64,000 bases of DNA. Source: Arthrobacter sp042667405 (GTDB lineage: Bacteria > Actinomycetota > Actinomycetes > Actinomycetales > Micrococcaceae). The notes beneath the pieces were generated by a model that was given only the letters and a program-made list of their open reading frames with translations, ran no database searches and was not told the DNA's origin. Shown piece after piece: positions 51,569 to 59,777 of the stretch; the first letter of the stretch is position 1, and every line of letters starts with the position of its first letter. The stretch covers positions 62,001 through 126,000 of the forward strand of contig NZ_JBHVAL010000013.1 in NCBI RefSeq assembly GCF_042667405.1. The letters run 5' to 3'. A program made the translations under genes and the position numbers.

Positions 51569-52756
51569 GTGACAACCGCAAAACCACTCCGCGTAGGAAT
51601 GGTGGGCTACGCGTTCATGGGCGCCGCCCACTCCCACGCCTGGCGTACGGCGCCACGCTTCTTTGACTTGCCATTGACACCCGAGCTCACGGCCGTTGCC
51701 GGCCGGAACCCGGAGGGGGTCAAGGCAGCGGCCGGGAAGTACGGCTGGGCATCCACCGAGACTGACTGGCGGCGCTTGATCGAGCGTGATGACATCGATT
51801 TGATCGACATCTGCACACCGGGCAACACCCATGCAGAAATTGCCATCGCTGCCCTGGAGGCCGGCAAGCATGTCTTGTGTGAGAAGCCATTGGCCAACTC
51901 CGTGGAAGAGGCCGCCAAGATGACGGCTGTTGCCCAGGCAGCGGCCGAGCGCGGAGTCCTGTCAATGTGCGGCTTCAGCTACCGCCGAACGCCTGCTTTG
52001 GCTTTGGCCAAGCGAATGGTGGAAGAAGGCAGGCTGGGCGAGATCCGCCACGTCCGTGCCCAGTACCTCCAGGACTGGCTCAGCGACGCCGACGCTCCAC
52101 TGACCTGGCGCTTGGACAAATCCAAGTCCGGCTCCGGCTCCTTGGGCGATATCGGCGCACACAGCATCGACGCCGCCCAGTGGATCACAGGACTGAACAT
52201 CACCGGTGTCTCAGCCCTTCTGGAGACGTTCGTGAAGGAACGCCCGATTGGCGGGGATTTTGTGGGGTTGGGCGGGCACGGCGGTTCGGATGGACCCCGT
52301 GGACCGGTCACCGTGGATGATGCGGCGCTGTTCACTGCACGCTTTGGGACCGGCGCTGTTGGCATCTTCGAAGCCACCCGCTTTGCCCTGGGCCGCAAGA
52401 ATGCCATGCGCGTGGAGATCAACGGGACCAAGGGTTCGGTGGCATTCGATTTTGAGGATATGAACTCGCTCCAGTTCTACGATTCCGCACTGGAACCGGA
52501 CGCGGGCTTCCGGAAAATCATGGTCACGGAGCCCTCCCACCCCTATACCGCCAACTGGTGGCCGACCGGACATGGCCTCGGTTACGAGCACGGGTTCACC
52601 CATCAGGTGGTGGACCTCGTCAATGCCATCGGCGCAGGCGAGCAGCCCTCGCCGTCGTTCGCTGATGCGTTGCAGGTCCAGAAGGTACTGGCCGCCGTCG
52701 AAGCCAGCGCGGAGAACTCAAGCCGCTGGGAAAATGTCGAAAAGGAAGCATCATGA
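51569..52756 (+). CDS. Gfo/Idh/MocA family oxidoreductase
   Basis: 395 aa NAD(P)-dependent sugar/inositol dehydrogenase. Rossmann motif VGMVGYAFMGAAHSHAW, EKPLANS with the nucleotide-binding Lys-Pro, and the C-terminal beta-sheet domain with GDIGAHSIDAAQWITG containing the catalytic Asp/His region. GTG 51569 (AAAGGA 8 nt upstream) is preferred over ATG 51560, whose ribosome site would overlap the start. Ends in the ATG of the next gene. Likely oxidises the imported sugar or glycoside, perhaps at C3. Confidence 0.88.
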   Translation: MTTAKPLRVGMVGYAFMGAAHSHAWRTAPRFFDLPLTPELTAVAGRNPEGVKAAAGKYGWASTETDWRRLIERDDIDLIDICTPGNTHAEIAIAALEAGKHVLCEKPLANSVEEAAKMTAVAQAAAERGVLSMCGFSYRRTPALALAKRMVEEGRLGEIRHVRAQYLQDWLSDADAPLTWRLDKSKSGSGSLGDIGAHSIDAAQWITGLNITGVSALLETFVKERPIGGDFVGLGGHGGSDGPRGPVTVDDAALFTARFGTGAVGIFEATRFALGRKNAMRVEINGTKGSVAFDFEDMNSLQFYDSALEPDAGFRKIMVTEPSHPYTANWWPTGHGLGYEHGFTHQVVDLVNAIGAGEQPSPSFADALQVQKVLAAVEASAENSSRWENVEKEAS

Positions 52757-53757
52757 CCCGACCCATCACCCTCTTCACCGGCCAGTGGGCCGACCTGCCC
52801 TTCGAAGAAGTGGCACGGCTCGCAGGCGAGTGGGGCTTTGACGGCCTGGAAATTGCCTGCTGGGGAGACCACCTGGATCCCCAGCGAGTGGTGGAGGACG
52901 ACGCCTATCTTCAGGGCAAACTGGACATCCTGGAAAAGCACAAGCTGAGCGTCCACGCCATCGCCAACCATCTCACGGGCCAGGCGGTCTGCGATGACCC
53001 CATCGACGAGCGGCACCGCGACATCCTCTCCCCGGAGGTCTGGGGCGACGGCGATCCCGAAGGCGTGCGCCAACGTGCCGCCGAGGCCATGAAGACCACT
53101 GCACGCGCGGCGGCGAAACTGGGGGTCAAGACGGTCACCGGATTCACTGGCTCGTCCATCTGGAAGTGCGTGGCCATGTTCCCACCGGCGTCGGAGGCGA
53201 TGATCGAGAGGGGCTACCAGGATTTTGCAGATCGATGGAACCCGATCCTGGATGTGTTTGACGAAGTGGGCGTCAGGTTCGCCTTGGAAGTCCACCCGTC
53301 AGAGATCGCCTACGACTACTGGACGGCCAAGCGCACCCTCGAGGCCATAGGGCACCGTGATGGTTTCGGCCTGAACTTTGACCCGTCCCACTTCATCTGG
53401 CAGGACCTGGACCCGGTGATGTTCCTGCAGGACTTCGCCGAAAAGATCATCCACGTCCACGTCAAGGAGTCCGTCAGGCAGCTCAATGGACGCAACGGAC
53501 GCCTCGGGTCACACCTGCCATGGGCCGATCCCCGCCGCGGTTGGGACTTCGTTACTGCCGGCCATGGCGACGTGAACTGGGAGCCGATCTTCCGCACCTT
53601 GAATGCGGTTGGCTACGAGGGGCCGACCAGCATCGAATGGGAGGACGCCGGCATGGACCGTCTGGTGGGAGCTCCCCAGGCACTTCGGATGGTCCGCGAA
53701 CTGGCCGACATCCGTCCCCCCGCTGCTGCCTTTGACGCGGCCTTTGCAACACGCTGA
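52753..53757 (+). CDS. Sugar phosphate isomerase/epimerase (AP endonuclease family 2 TIM barrel)
   Basis: 334 aa. Metal-dependent xylose-isomerase-like barrel with Glu/Asp/His ligands in FALEVHPSEIAYD, GLNFDPSHFIWQ and HVHVKESV, ending GPTSIEWEDAGMD. Relatives include IolE/IolI, hydroxypyruvate isomerase and YcjR, which rearranges 3-keto-glucosides. ATG 52753 overlaps the previous stop (ATGA). Next to two Gfo/Idh genes and ThuA, an isomerase for an oxidised sugar is the best guess. Confidence 0.88.
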   Translation: MTRPITLFTGQWADLPFEEVARLAGEWGFDGLEIACWGDHLDPQRVVEDDAYLQGKLDILEKHKLSVHAIANHLTGQAVCDDPIDERHRDILSPEVWGDGDPEGVRQRAAEAMKTTARAAAKLGVKTVTGFTGSSIWKCVAMFPPASEAMIERGYQDFADRWNPILDVFDEVGVRFALEVHPSEIAYDYWTAKRTLEAIGHRDGFGLNFDPSHFIWQDLDPVMFLQDFAEKIIHVHVKESVRQLNGRNGRLGSHLPWADPRRGWDFVTAGHGDVNWEPIFRTLNAVGYEGPTSIEWEDAGMDRLVGAPQALRMVRELADIRPPAAAFDAAFATR

Positions 53758-53804
53758 ACACTCCACCCCGACTCGAACGACTACGCCCTGATACGAAGGA
53801 AACC

Positions 53805-54506
53805 ATGACAAGCAATAACAAGACCGCATTGGTGGTCCGCGGCGGCTGGGATGGACACCAGCCGATTGAGGCCACCGAGCTCTTTCTCCCCTATTTGCGG
53901 GACAACGGCTATGACGTGCGCGTCGAAGAATCACCCAAGATCTACGCCGACGCCGAGTACATGGCAGGAGTGGACCTGATCGTGCAGTGCATGACCATGT
54001 CCACCATCGAAAAGGACGAGTTCCAAGGGTTGCGGACCGCCGTCGAAAACGGCACCGGGCTGGCGGGCTGGCATGGCGGCATCGCCGATTCATACCGCAA
54101 CAATTCCGATTACCTCCACCTGATCGGCGGGCAGTTCGCTTGCCACCCGGGCAAGCACGTGGACGAGCAGATTGGCGAGCAGTCGGACAACTATGTTCCC
54201 TACACCGTCAATATGCTTCCCGCTGCCGCCGAGCACCCCATTACCCAGGGAATCGGCGACTTTGACCTGGTCACCGAGCAATACTGGGTGCTTAGCGATG
54301 ACTACATCGACGTCCTGGCCACCACCACCCAAAAGGTGCGGGAATGGGATCCCTGGAACCGCGAAGTGACCTCGCCCGCGATCTGGACACGCCAGTGGGG
54401 CAAGGGCAAAATTTTCGTCTGCACCCCTGGCCACCGGGTGGAAATCCTTCAGGACACCAACGTTCGCACCATCATCGAAAGGGGCATGCTGTGGGCATCC
54501 CGCTGA
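53805..54506 (+). CDS. ThuA-like domain protein (class I glutamine amidotransferase-like fold)
   Basis: 233 aa. TALVVRGGWDGHQPIEATELFLPYLRDNGYDVRVEE and GTGLAGWHGGIADSYRNNSDYLHLIGGQFACHPG are typical of the ThuA family, which takes part in rhizobial trehalose use with the dehydrogenase ThuB; some relatives hydrolyse or process keto-glycosides. The usual glutaminase Cys is absent. ATG 53805 has GAAGGA upstream, 47 bp after the isomerase. Overlaps the next gene by 16 nt. Confidence 0.88.
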   Translation: MTSNNKTALVVRGGWDGHQPIEATELFLPYLRDNGYDVRVEESPKIYADAEYMAGVDLIVQCMTMSTIEKDEFQGLRTAVENGTGLAGWHGGIADSYRNNSDYLHLIGGQFACHPGKHVDEQIGEQSDNYVPYTVNMLPAAAEHPITQGIGDFDLVTEQYWVLSDDYIDVLATTTQKVREWDPWNREVTSPAIWTRQWGKGKIFVCTPGHRVEILQDTNVRTIIERGMLWASR

Positions 54507-55612
54507 ACCCCGCCAAGCCGCTGAATGTTGGCATCATCGGCTGCGGCGCCATCATCGCCCAGTACCTGAGCAACTTCCGGCGCCTCGATTCCGTGAACCT
54601 CGTCGCCGTGGCAGACCTGGATCCCGCACGGGCACAAGCTGTGGCCGACTCCTACGAGGGTGTTCGTGCCCTCAGCGTGGACGGACTCCTGGCCGCCGAG
54701 GACGTTGAGTTGGTCCTCAACCTGACCATCCCCGCCGCCCACGCGGAGATCGCGCTCAAGGCGATCGCCGCCGGCAAATCCGTCTACGGTGAAAAGCCCC
54801 TTGCCGCCACTACGGAGGAGGCCAAAGAGGTATTGGAGGCGGCCGCCGCAGCGGGTGTCGTGGTTGGCTGCGCACCCGACACCGTGCTGGGCACAGGCAT
54901 CCAAACCGCCAGGAAGGCGATCGACGACGGACTGATCGGCGCACCTGTATCGGCAACCGCCACGATGGCTACCCCGGGACACGAACGCTGGCACCCAAAC
55001 CCCGACTTCTACTACCAGCCCGGCGGTGGTCCCCTCCTGGACATGGGCCCTTACTACGTTTCGGCCTTGGTCACCTTGCTGGGGCCGGTCGTATCAGTCG
55101 TGGGCGCCGCAAGCCACACACGCTCCGAACGCACGATTGGTTCTGGGCCACGTGAAGGGCAAACCGTTCCGGTGGACATCGACTCGCACGTCACAGGTGT
55201 CCTGGTCCATGCCTCCGGCGCGCTCTCCACGCTCTTCATGAGTTTCGACGCCGTGAAGACCAAGAGTCCCAACATCGAGATCCACGGCGAAAAGGGCTCG
55301 TTGATCGTCCCGGATCCCAACCATTTTGACGGGGATGTCCAGCTCTTCGCCCTCGGCGCCGAGGACTGGGAAACCCTGCCGGTCTCAGCGGGCTACAAAG
55401 ATTCAGGACGCGGCTTCGGCATCGCCGACCTCGCAGCAACACCTGCAGGGCAAGAGCCGAGGGCCGGCGGTCAGCTGGCCTTCCACGCGCTGGAAGTCAT
55501 GGAATCGGTACTGGCATCAGCCAAGAGCGGGCAAGCGGTGGCCATCAAGAGCACCACCTCCCGGCCCGCCGCGGTGGAACTGACGGAACTCGCGACGGCG
55601 GTCCACGCCTAG
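54491..55612 (+). CDS. Second Gfo/Idh/MocA family oxidoreductase
   Basis: 373 aa. NVGIIGCGAIIAQYLSNF Rossmann start, YGEKPLAATTEEA, and a C-terminal domain with GPLLDMGPYYVSALVTLLGPV. GTG 54491 is set by AAAGGGG 6 nt upstream and by the family N-terminus; it overlaps ThuA by 16 nt, so the two are coupled. With ThuA it mirrors the ThuA-ThuB pair of trehalose/maltitol catabolism. Differs clearly from the first Gfo gene, so the two probably act at different steps. Confidence 0.88.
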   Translation: MGIPLNPAKPLNVGIIGCGAIIAQYLSNFRRLDSVNLVAVADLDPARAQAVADSYEGVRALSVDGLLAAEDVELVLNLTIPAAHAEIALKAIAAGKSVYGEKPLAATTEEAKEVLEAAAAAGVVVGCAPDTVLGTGIQTARKAIDDGLIGAPVSATATMATPGHERWHPNPDFYYQPGGGPLLDMGPYYVSALVTLLGPVVSVVGAASHTRSERTIGSGPREGQTVPVDIDSHVTGVLVHASGALSTLFMSFDAVKTKSPNIEIHGEKGSLIVPDPNHFDGDVQLFALGAEDWETLPVSAGYKDSGRGFGIADLAATPAGQEPRAGGQLAFHALEVMESVLASAKSGQAVAIKSTTSRPAAVELTELATAVHA

Positions 55613-55629
55613 GGCTCCAGACTTATCGT

Positions 55630-55686
55630 CGAGATGGCAGTTAATGACAATGTTTTGGGGGAACATTGTCATTAACTGCCATCTCG
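55630..55686. terminator. Perfect 25-bp-arm hairpin between convergent operons
   Basis: Arms 55630-55654 and 55662-55686 are perfect complements with a 7-nt loop (TTGGGGG). It ends both the carbohydrate operon (stop at 55612) and the acyl-CoA operon; the last five codons of the lyase gene, including the TAA (55672-55674), lie in its right arm. It shares the core CAGTTAATG-AC with the hairpin at 25515. Confidence 0.75.
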
Positions 55687-56514
55687 CGGGTGCCCGGCCC
55701 TGCGGAGTGTGGCCTCCGCATGCTTCAGGATGGGCCCATCAATCATCTTGCCCTGGAACTGGAAGACACCGGTGCCCGCCGAGGCCGCTGCTTCCAGGAG
55801 TTCCGTGGCGTGGGTCACGGCTTCGGGGGCGGGGGCATAGGCTTCCCGGACCACGGCAACCTGGTTCGGATGGATGCACGCCTTGGCTCCGAAACCGCTG
55901 GCAACGGAATCCCGGGACTCTTCTGCGAGGCCGTCGAGGTCGGGAATGTTCACATACACCGCGTCGATGGCCTCCTTGCCCGCAGCTTTGGCGGCAAGCA
56001 GCACAGAGGACCTCGCGTGCAGGGCGACGGCGCGGTACCCGCCGTCGTCGTTCCTGCTGGAGAGCCCGCCCAGCGACGCCAGCAGATCCTCAGCTCCCCA
56101 CATCAAGGCAGCAACGTTGGGCTCGGCGGCGATGGCGGAAGCATTCACAATCCCCGCTGCTGTTTCGCAGAGTGCGATCACACTGAAACCAGCCAAAGCC
56201 CGCAACTGCTCCGCGCTCTCCGCTTTGGCCAGCATGACATTCCGGTACGGTGTCTTCTCCAAGGCCAGAAGATCAAGGTCGAAGTCAGGAGTGCCAACGG
56301 GGTTGACCCTGACGATGGTCCGGCTGGGGTCCAGTCCATCAGCTCCTGCCTGTTCCAGGACAGCATCACGGGCGCGCGCCTTGTCCGCGGGAGCCACGGC
56401 GTCCTCGAAGTCCAGGATGACCGCATCCGAGCGGTCCGCGGCCTTCGCGTACCGCTCCGGACGGTCGGCAGGGCAGAAGAGAAGGGCCGGGCCCATCGTG
56501 AAGGGAGAGTGCAT
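55672..56514 (-). CDS. HpcH/HpaI (CitE-like) acyl-CoA lyase
   Basis: 280 aa TIM-barrel lyase. LLFCPADRPERYAKAADRSDAVILDFEDAVAP carries the metal/substrate residues; RIVRVNP-like TIVRVNPVGTPDFDLDL, ALCETAAGIVNA with catalytic Glu, and KACIHPNQVAVV follow. ATG 56514 has AAGGA 5 nt upstream. Context matches the mycobacterial Rv2498c locus, where the lyase splits (R)-HMG-CoA in leucine breakdown and citramalyl-CoA in itaconate breakdown; that role is inferred. Last gene of the operon. Confidence 0.85.
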   Translation of the reverse strand: MHSPFTMGPALLFCPADRPERYAKAADRSDAVILDFEDAVAPADKARARDAVLEQAGADGLDPSRTIVRVNPVGTPDFDLDLLALEKTPYRNVMLAKAESAEQLRALAGFSVIALCETAAGIVNASAIAAEPNVAALMWGAEDLLASLGGLSSRNDDGGYRAVALHARSSVLLAAKAAGKEAIDAVYVNIPDLDGLAEESRDSVASGFGAKACIHPNQVAVVREAYAPAPEAVTHATELLEAAASAGTGVFQFQGKMIDGPILKHAEATLRRAGHPRDGS

Positions 56515-56534
56515 GAAGTTCCTTGCTGCTGGGC

Positions 56535-57032
56535 CTACTGATGTTCCGAAACGGTTGCCGCGTGCGCTTGCCTGGTCCACATCAGGCAGGTTCGCGTAAC
56601 CAGGGCCACCACGGTACCGTCCTGGTTGCGGCCGGTGTGCTGCATGGTGACCACGCCCTGCCCTGGCCGGGATGAAGACAAACGCTTTCCGGTAACCACC
56701 GTCTCCGTGTACAGCGTATCCCCGTGATAGAGCGGGTACGGAAAGGTGACATCCGTCAGCCCCAGTTGGGCAATGATGGTTCCCTGCGTCAGCTGGGGAA
56801 CGGACTGTCCCACCACTGTGGACAACGTGAACATAGAATTCATGAGCCGCTGCCCGAACGGCTGGGTGGCGCTCCATGCCGCATCCAGATGGAGTGCCTG
56901 CGTGTTCATGGTCATGGTGGTGAAGAGGACGTTGTCGGTCTCCGTGACCGTACGGCCCGGCCTATGGGCGTAGATCACGCCTTCTTCAAGTTCGTCGAAA
57001 TAGAGGCCCCGCTGTTCCACAACCCGCGTCAT
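56535..57032 (-). CDS. MaoC-family hydratase (itaconyl/methylglutaconyl-CoA hydratase type)
   Basis: 165 aa hot-dog-fold protein. RGLYFDELEEGVIYAHRPGRTVTETDNVLFTTMTMNTQALHLD shows the hydratase pattern with an Asn-x-x-x-x-His-x-Asp motif (N..ALHLD), followed by FGQRLMNSMFTLSTVVG. Homologous by position to Rv2499c, which hydrates itaconyl-CoA and 3-methylglutaconyl-CoA. ATG 57032 overlaps the CoA-transferase stop (ATGA). Pairs with the lyase gene 20 bp downstream. Confidence 0.85.
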   Translation of the reverse strand: MTRVVEQRGLYFDELEEGVIYAHRPGRTVTETDNVLFTTMTMNTQALHLDAAWSATQPFGQRLMNSMFTLSTVVGQSVPQLTQGTIIAQLGLTDVTFPYPLYHGDTLYTETVVTGKRLSSSRPGQGVVTMQHTGRNQDGTVVALVTRTCLMWTRQAHAATVSEHQ

Positions 57033-57781
57033 ACAGTGAGCTCCTGGTCCTCTTCGAACAGCTCGGCGCCCGTGGCCGCCAGGACATCGTCAAGAGTGAC
57101 GTTGGGCGCCAGTTCGCGCAGCACCAGCCGTGGATCACCTTCGTCCTTGACGACGTCGATCACCGCCAGGTCCGTAATGATCCGGTCCACGCATCCCTTT
57201 CCGGTGAGCGGAAGCGTGCAGTCCTGGACAATCTTCGGCCTGCCGTTCCGGTCCACGTGCTCCATCATGACAATGACTTTTTTGGCACCGAACACGAGGT
57301 CCATGGCACCGCCCATGCCTTTGACCATCTTGCCGGGAACCATCCAATTGGCGAGGTCCCCGTTGGCTGCGACCTCCATTGCACCCAAAACAGCGACATC
57401 GACGTGCCCACCGCGGATCATGCCGAACGAGGCCGCGGAGTCGAAGAAGGCGGCCCCCGCGTTTGTGGTGACCGTCTCCTTGCCGGCGTTGATGAGGTCC
57501 GGGTCAACCTTGTCCTCGGTGGGGTACGGGCCAACGCCGAGGATCCCATTCTCGGAATGGAGGATTACCTCCACACCGTCCGGAATGTAATTGGGGATCA
57601 GCGTAGGCATGCCGATTCCGAGGTTTACGTACTGGCCATTGACAAGTTCCCGGGCGACGCGGGCCGCCAGTTCGTTGCGGGTCCAGCCTTTGGCTTCGTG
57701 ATGGTCGACGTCGGCCCTCCGGTATTCGTGCCGCACGGCTTCCGGACGTGGCGGGATGTCCTGGTAACTGTTGTCCGTCAT
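57029..57781 (-). CDS. scoB: 3-oxoacid CoA-transferase subunit B
   Basis: 250 aa. VNLGIGMPTLIPNYIPDGVEVILHSENGILGVGPYP contains the SENG motif whose Glu forms the CoA thioester. Transfers CoA from succinyl-CoA to acetoacetate (or itaconate). ATG 57781 overlaps the alpha-subunit stop (ATGA). The pair would activate acetoacetate made by the downstream lyase so that it can be thiolysed to acetyl-CoA. Confidence 0.92.
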   Translation of the reverse strand: MTDNSYQDIPPRPEAVRHEYRRADVDHHEAKGWTRNELAARVARELVNGQYVNLGIGMPTLIPNYIPDGVEVILHSENGILGVGPYPTEDKVDPDLINAGKETVTTNAGAAFFDSAASFGMIRGGHVDVAVLGAMEVAANGDLANWMVPGKMVKGMGGAMDLVFGAKKVIVMMEHVDRNGRPKIVQDCTLPLTGKGCVDRIITDLAVIDVVKDEGDPRLVLRELAPNVTLDDVLAATGAELFEEDQELTV

Positions 57782-58557
57782 CGTGAGGCTCCCGCCTGTT
57801 CAGTCGAAGTCAGGGCCACCGTGCGTTTCTCGATCCGTTTCTCGCCGTTCCCGGCCAGCACCACCCGCTGGACGAAGATTCCGGGCGTGTGGATGTGCTC
57901 AGGATCCAGCTCGCCCGGCTCCACGAGTTCCTCGACCTCGGCGATGGTCAGCCGGGCCGCCATGGCGCACAGCGGATTGAAGTTCATGGCCGTTGCGTGG
58001 AAAACAAGGTTGCCGTGACGGTCGCCCTTCCAGGCATGAACCAAACCGAAATCCGGGGTCAGGGACTCCTCCAGGACGTAATCGCCGTCGTTGAACGTCC
58101 GAACCTCTTTGGGTGCCGACGCGATCGCCACTGTGCCATCGGCGTCGTACTTTTGCGGAAGGCCGCCCTCTGACACCTGGGTTCCCACACCGGCCTTCGT
58201 GTAGAAGGCCGGGATGCCGGCACCGCCGGCGCGAAGCTTCTCGGCGAGCGTGCCTTGCGGCGTGAGAACGACTTCCAGTTCGCCGGCCAGGTATTGCCTG
58301 GCGAATTCCTTGTTCTCGCCGACGTAGGAGCTGATGGTGCGGCGGATACGCCCGTCCTTGAGGAGGATGCCCAGCCCCCAATCGTCCACGCCACAGTTGT
58401 TGCTCACGGTTTCCAGGTCCGTGGTTCCTTGCTGGTGCAGCGCCTCGATGAGCGATACCGGGATCCCGCAGAGGCCGAACCCGCCCACGGCCAGGGACGC
58501 ACCGTCCGGAATGTCCTTCACCGCTTCCGCGGCGCTGGCAACAACCTTGTCAATCAT
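57778..58557 (-). CDS. scoA: 3-oxoacid CoA-transferase subunit A
   Basis: 259 aa. ASLAVGGFGLCGIPVSLIEAL is the CoA-binding GGFGLCG motif; TLAEKLRAGGAGIPAFYTKAGVGT and GLVHAWKGDRHGNLVF complete the family pattern. ATG 58557, 38 bp after the acyl-CoA dehydrogenase. Forms a heterotetramer with the B subunit; orders A-B as in most bacteria. Confidence 0.92.
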   Translation of the reverse strand: MIDKVVASAAEAVKDIPDGASLAVGGFGLCGIPVSLIEALHQQGTTDLETVSNNCGVDDWGLGILLKDGRIRRTISSYVGENKEFARQYLAGELEVVLTPQGTLAEKLRAGGAGIPAFYTKAGVGTQVSEGGLPQKYDADGTVAIASAPKEVRTFNDGDYVLEESLTPDFGLVHAWKGDRHGNLVFHATAMNFNPLCAMAARLTIAEVEELVEPGELDPEHIHTPGIFVQRVVLAGNGEKRIEKRTVALTSTEQAGASR

Positions 58558-58595
58558 CCTTGATCCTTCCCTGCCACTGCCGGTACAACGTGGGG

Positions 58596-59777
58596 TTACA
58601 GACCCAGTTCGCGGGCGATCAGCATCAACTGGACCTCGGTGGTGCCCTCCCCGACTTCAAGGATCTTGGAGTCGCGGTAATGGCGTGCCACCGTGAATTC
58701 GTTGATGAAGCCATAGCCGCCGAACACCTGGGTGGCGTCCCGCGCGTTGTCCATGGCTGCCTCGCCTGCGACCATCTTAGCGATGGCCGCTTCGGTCTTG
58801 AACGGCTTGCCGGCCAGCATCCTGGAGGCCGCGTCGTAGTAGGCAAGACGCGCGGTGTGAGCCCTCGCCTGCATGCGGGCGATCTTGAACTGGATGGCTT
58901 GGTACTTGCCGATGTTCTGTCCGAAGGCGCTGCGTTCCTTGGCGTACTTCACTGACAGGTCGACGCAGCCTTGGGCAGCACCGGTGGCCAGGGCTGCGAT
59001 CGCGATGCGGCCCTCGTCCAGGATGGACAGGAAGTTGGCATAACCGCGCCCACGCTCGCCCAGGAGGTTCGCCTCCGGCACGCGGACGTCGTCCAGGGTC
59101 AGGGGGTGGGTGTCTGAGGCGTTCCAGCCGACCTTGTTATAGGGCTTTTCCGCAGTGAAGCCGGGCGTGTCGGTGGGAACCAGGATGGTGGAGATTTCCT
59201 TCTTGGTGCGGCCATCGGCGCCCTCTTTTTGGCCGGTTACTGCCGTGACCGTGACCAAGGTGGTGATATCGGTGCCTGAGTTGGTGATGAACTCCTTGTT
59301 GCCGTTGATGATCCACTCGCCATTTTCCAGGCGGGCTTGGGTTTTGGTGCCCCCGGCGTCCGAACCGGCCTCACGCTCGGTCAGTCCGAAACCCGCCAAG
59401 GACCGCCCGGATGCGAGCTGGGGCAGCCATTGCTCCTTTTGCGCCTCTGTGCCGAAACGGTATACGGGCATTGCTCCAAGTGAGACTCCCGCTTCGAGGG
59501 TGATGGCCACCGATTGATCCACCCTGCCCAGTTGCTCCAGGGCCAGGGCCAGGGCGAAGTAGTCGCCGCCCATGCCGCCGTACTCCTCAGGAAAAGGCAG
59601 GCCAAAGAGTCCCATCTCCCCCATCTGCTTCACCACGTCATAGGGAAAGCTGTGTTCTTCATCGTGCTTCGCAGACACTGGAGCCACCACTTCATCGGCA
59701 AACTCACGGACCGAATCGCTGAGGTCCTGGTATTCCTCGGTGAGTCCGAAAGTGCTGTTCAGGTCGGAGGTGCTCAT
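58596..59777 (-). CDS. Acyl-CoA dehydrogenase, probably isovaleryl-CoA dehydrogenase role
   Basis: 393 aa FAD enzyme. FAD/substrate motif FGLTEREAGSDAGGTKTQA, later ATQVFGGYGFINEF and the catalytic Glu E377 in LEVGEGTTEVQ, the usual short-chain position rather than the human isovaleryl-CoA dehydrogenase position. By context (biotin carboxylase and carboxyltransferase next to it, Rv2500c-like) it would oxidise isovaleryl-CoA to 3-methylcrotonyl-CoA, but sequence alone fits any short/branched acyl-CoA. ATG 59777 overlaps the carboxylase stop (ATGA). Confidence 0.9.
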   Translation of the reverse strand: MSTSDLNSTFGLTEEYQDLSDSVREFADEVVAPVSAKHDEEHSFPYDVVKQMGEMGLFGLPFPEEYGGMGGDYFALALALEQLGRVDQSVAITLEAGVSLGAMPVYRFGTEAQKEQWLPQLASGRSLAGFGLTEREAGSDAGGTKTQARLENGEWIINGNKEFITNSGTDITTLVTVTAVTGQKEGADGRTKKEISTILVPTDTPGFTAEKPYNKVGWNASDTHPLTLDDVRVPEANLLGERGRGYANFLSILDEGRIAIAALATGAAQGCVDLSVKYAKERSAFGQNIGKYQAIQFKIARMQARAHTARLAYYDAASRMLAGKPFKTEAAIAKMVAGEAAMDNARDATQVFGGYGFINEFTVARHYRDSKILEVGEGTTEVQLMLIARELGL

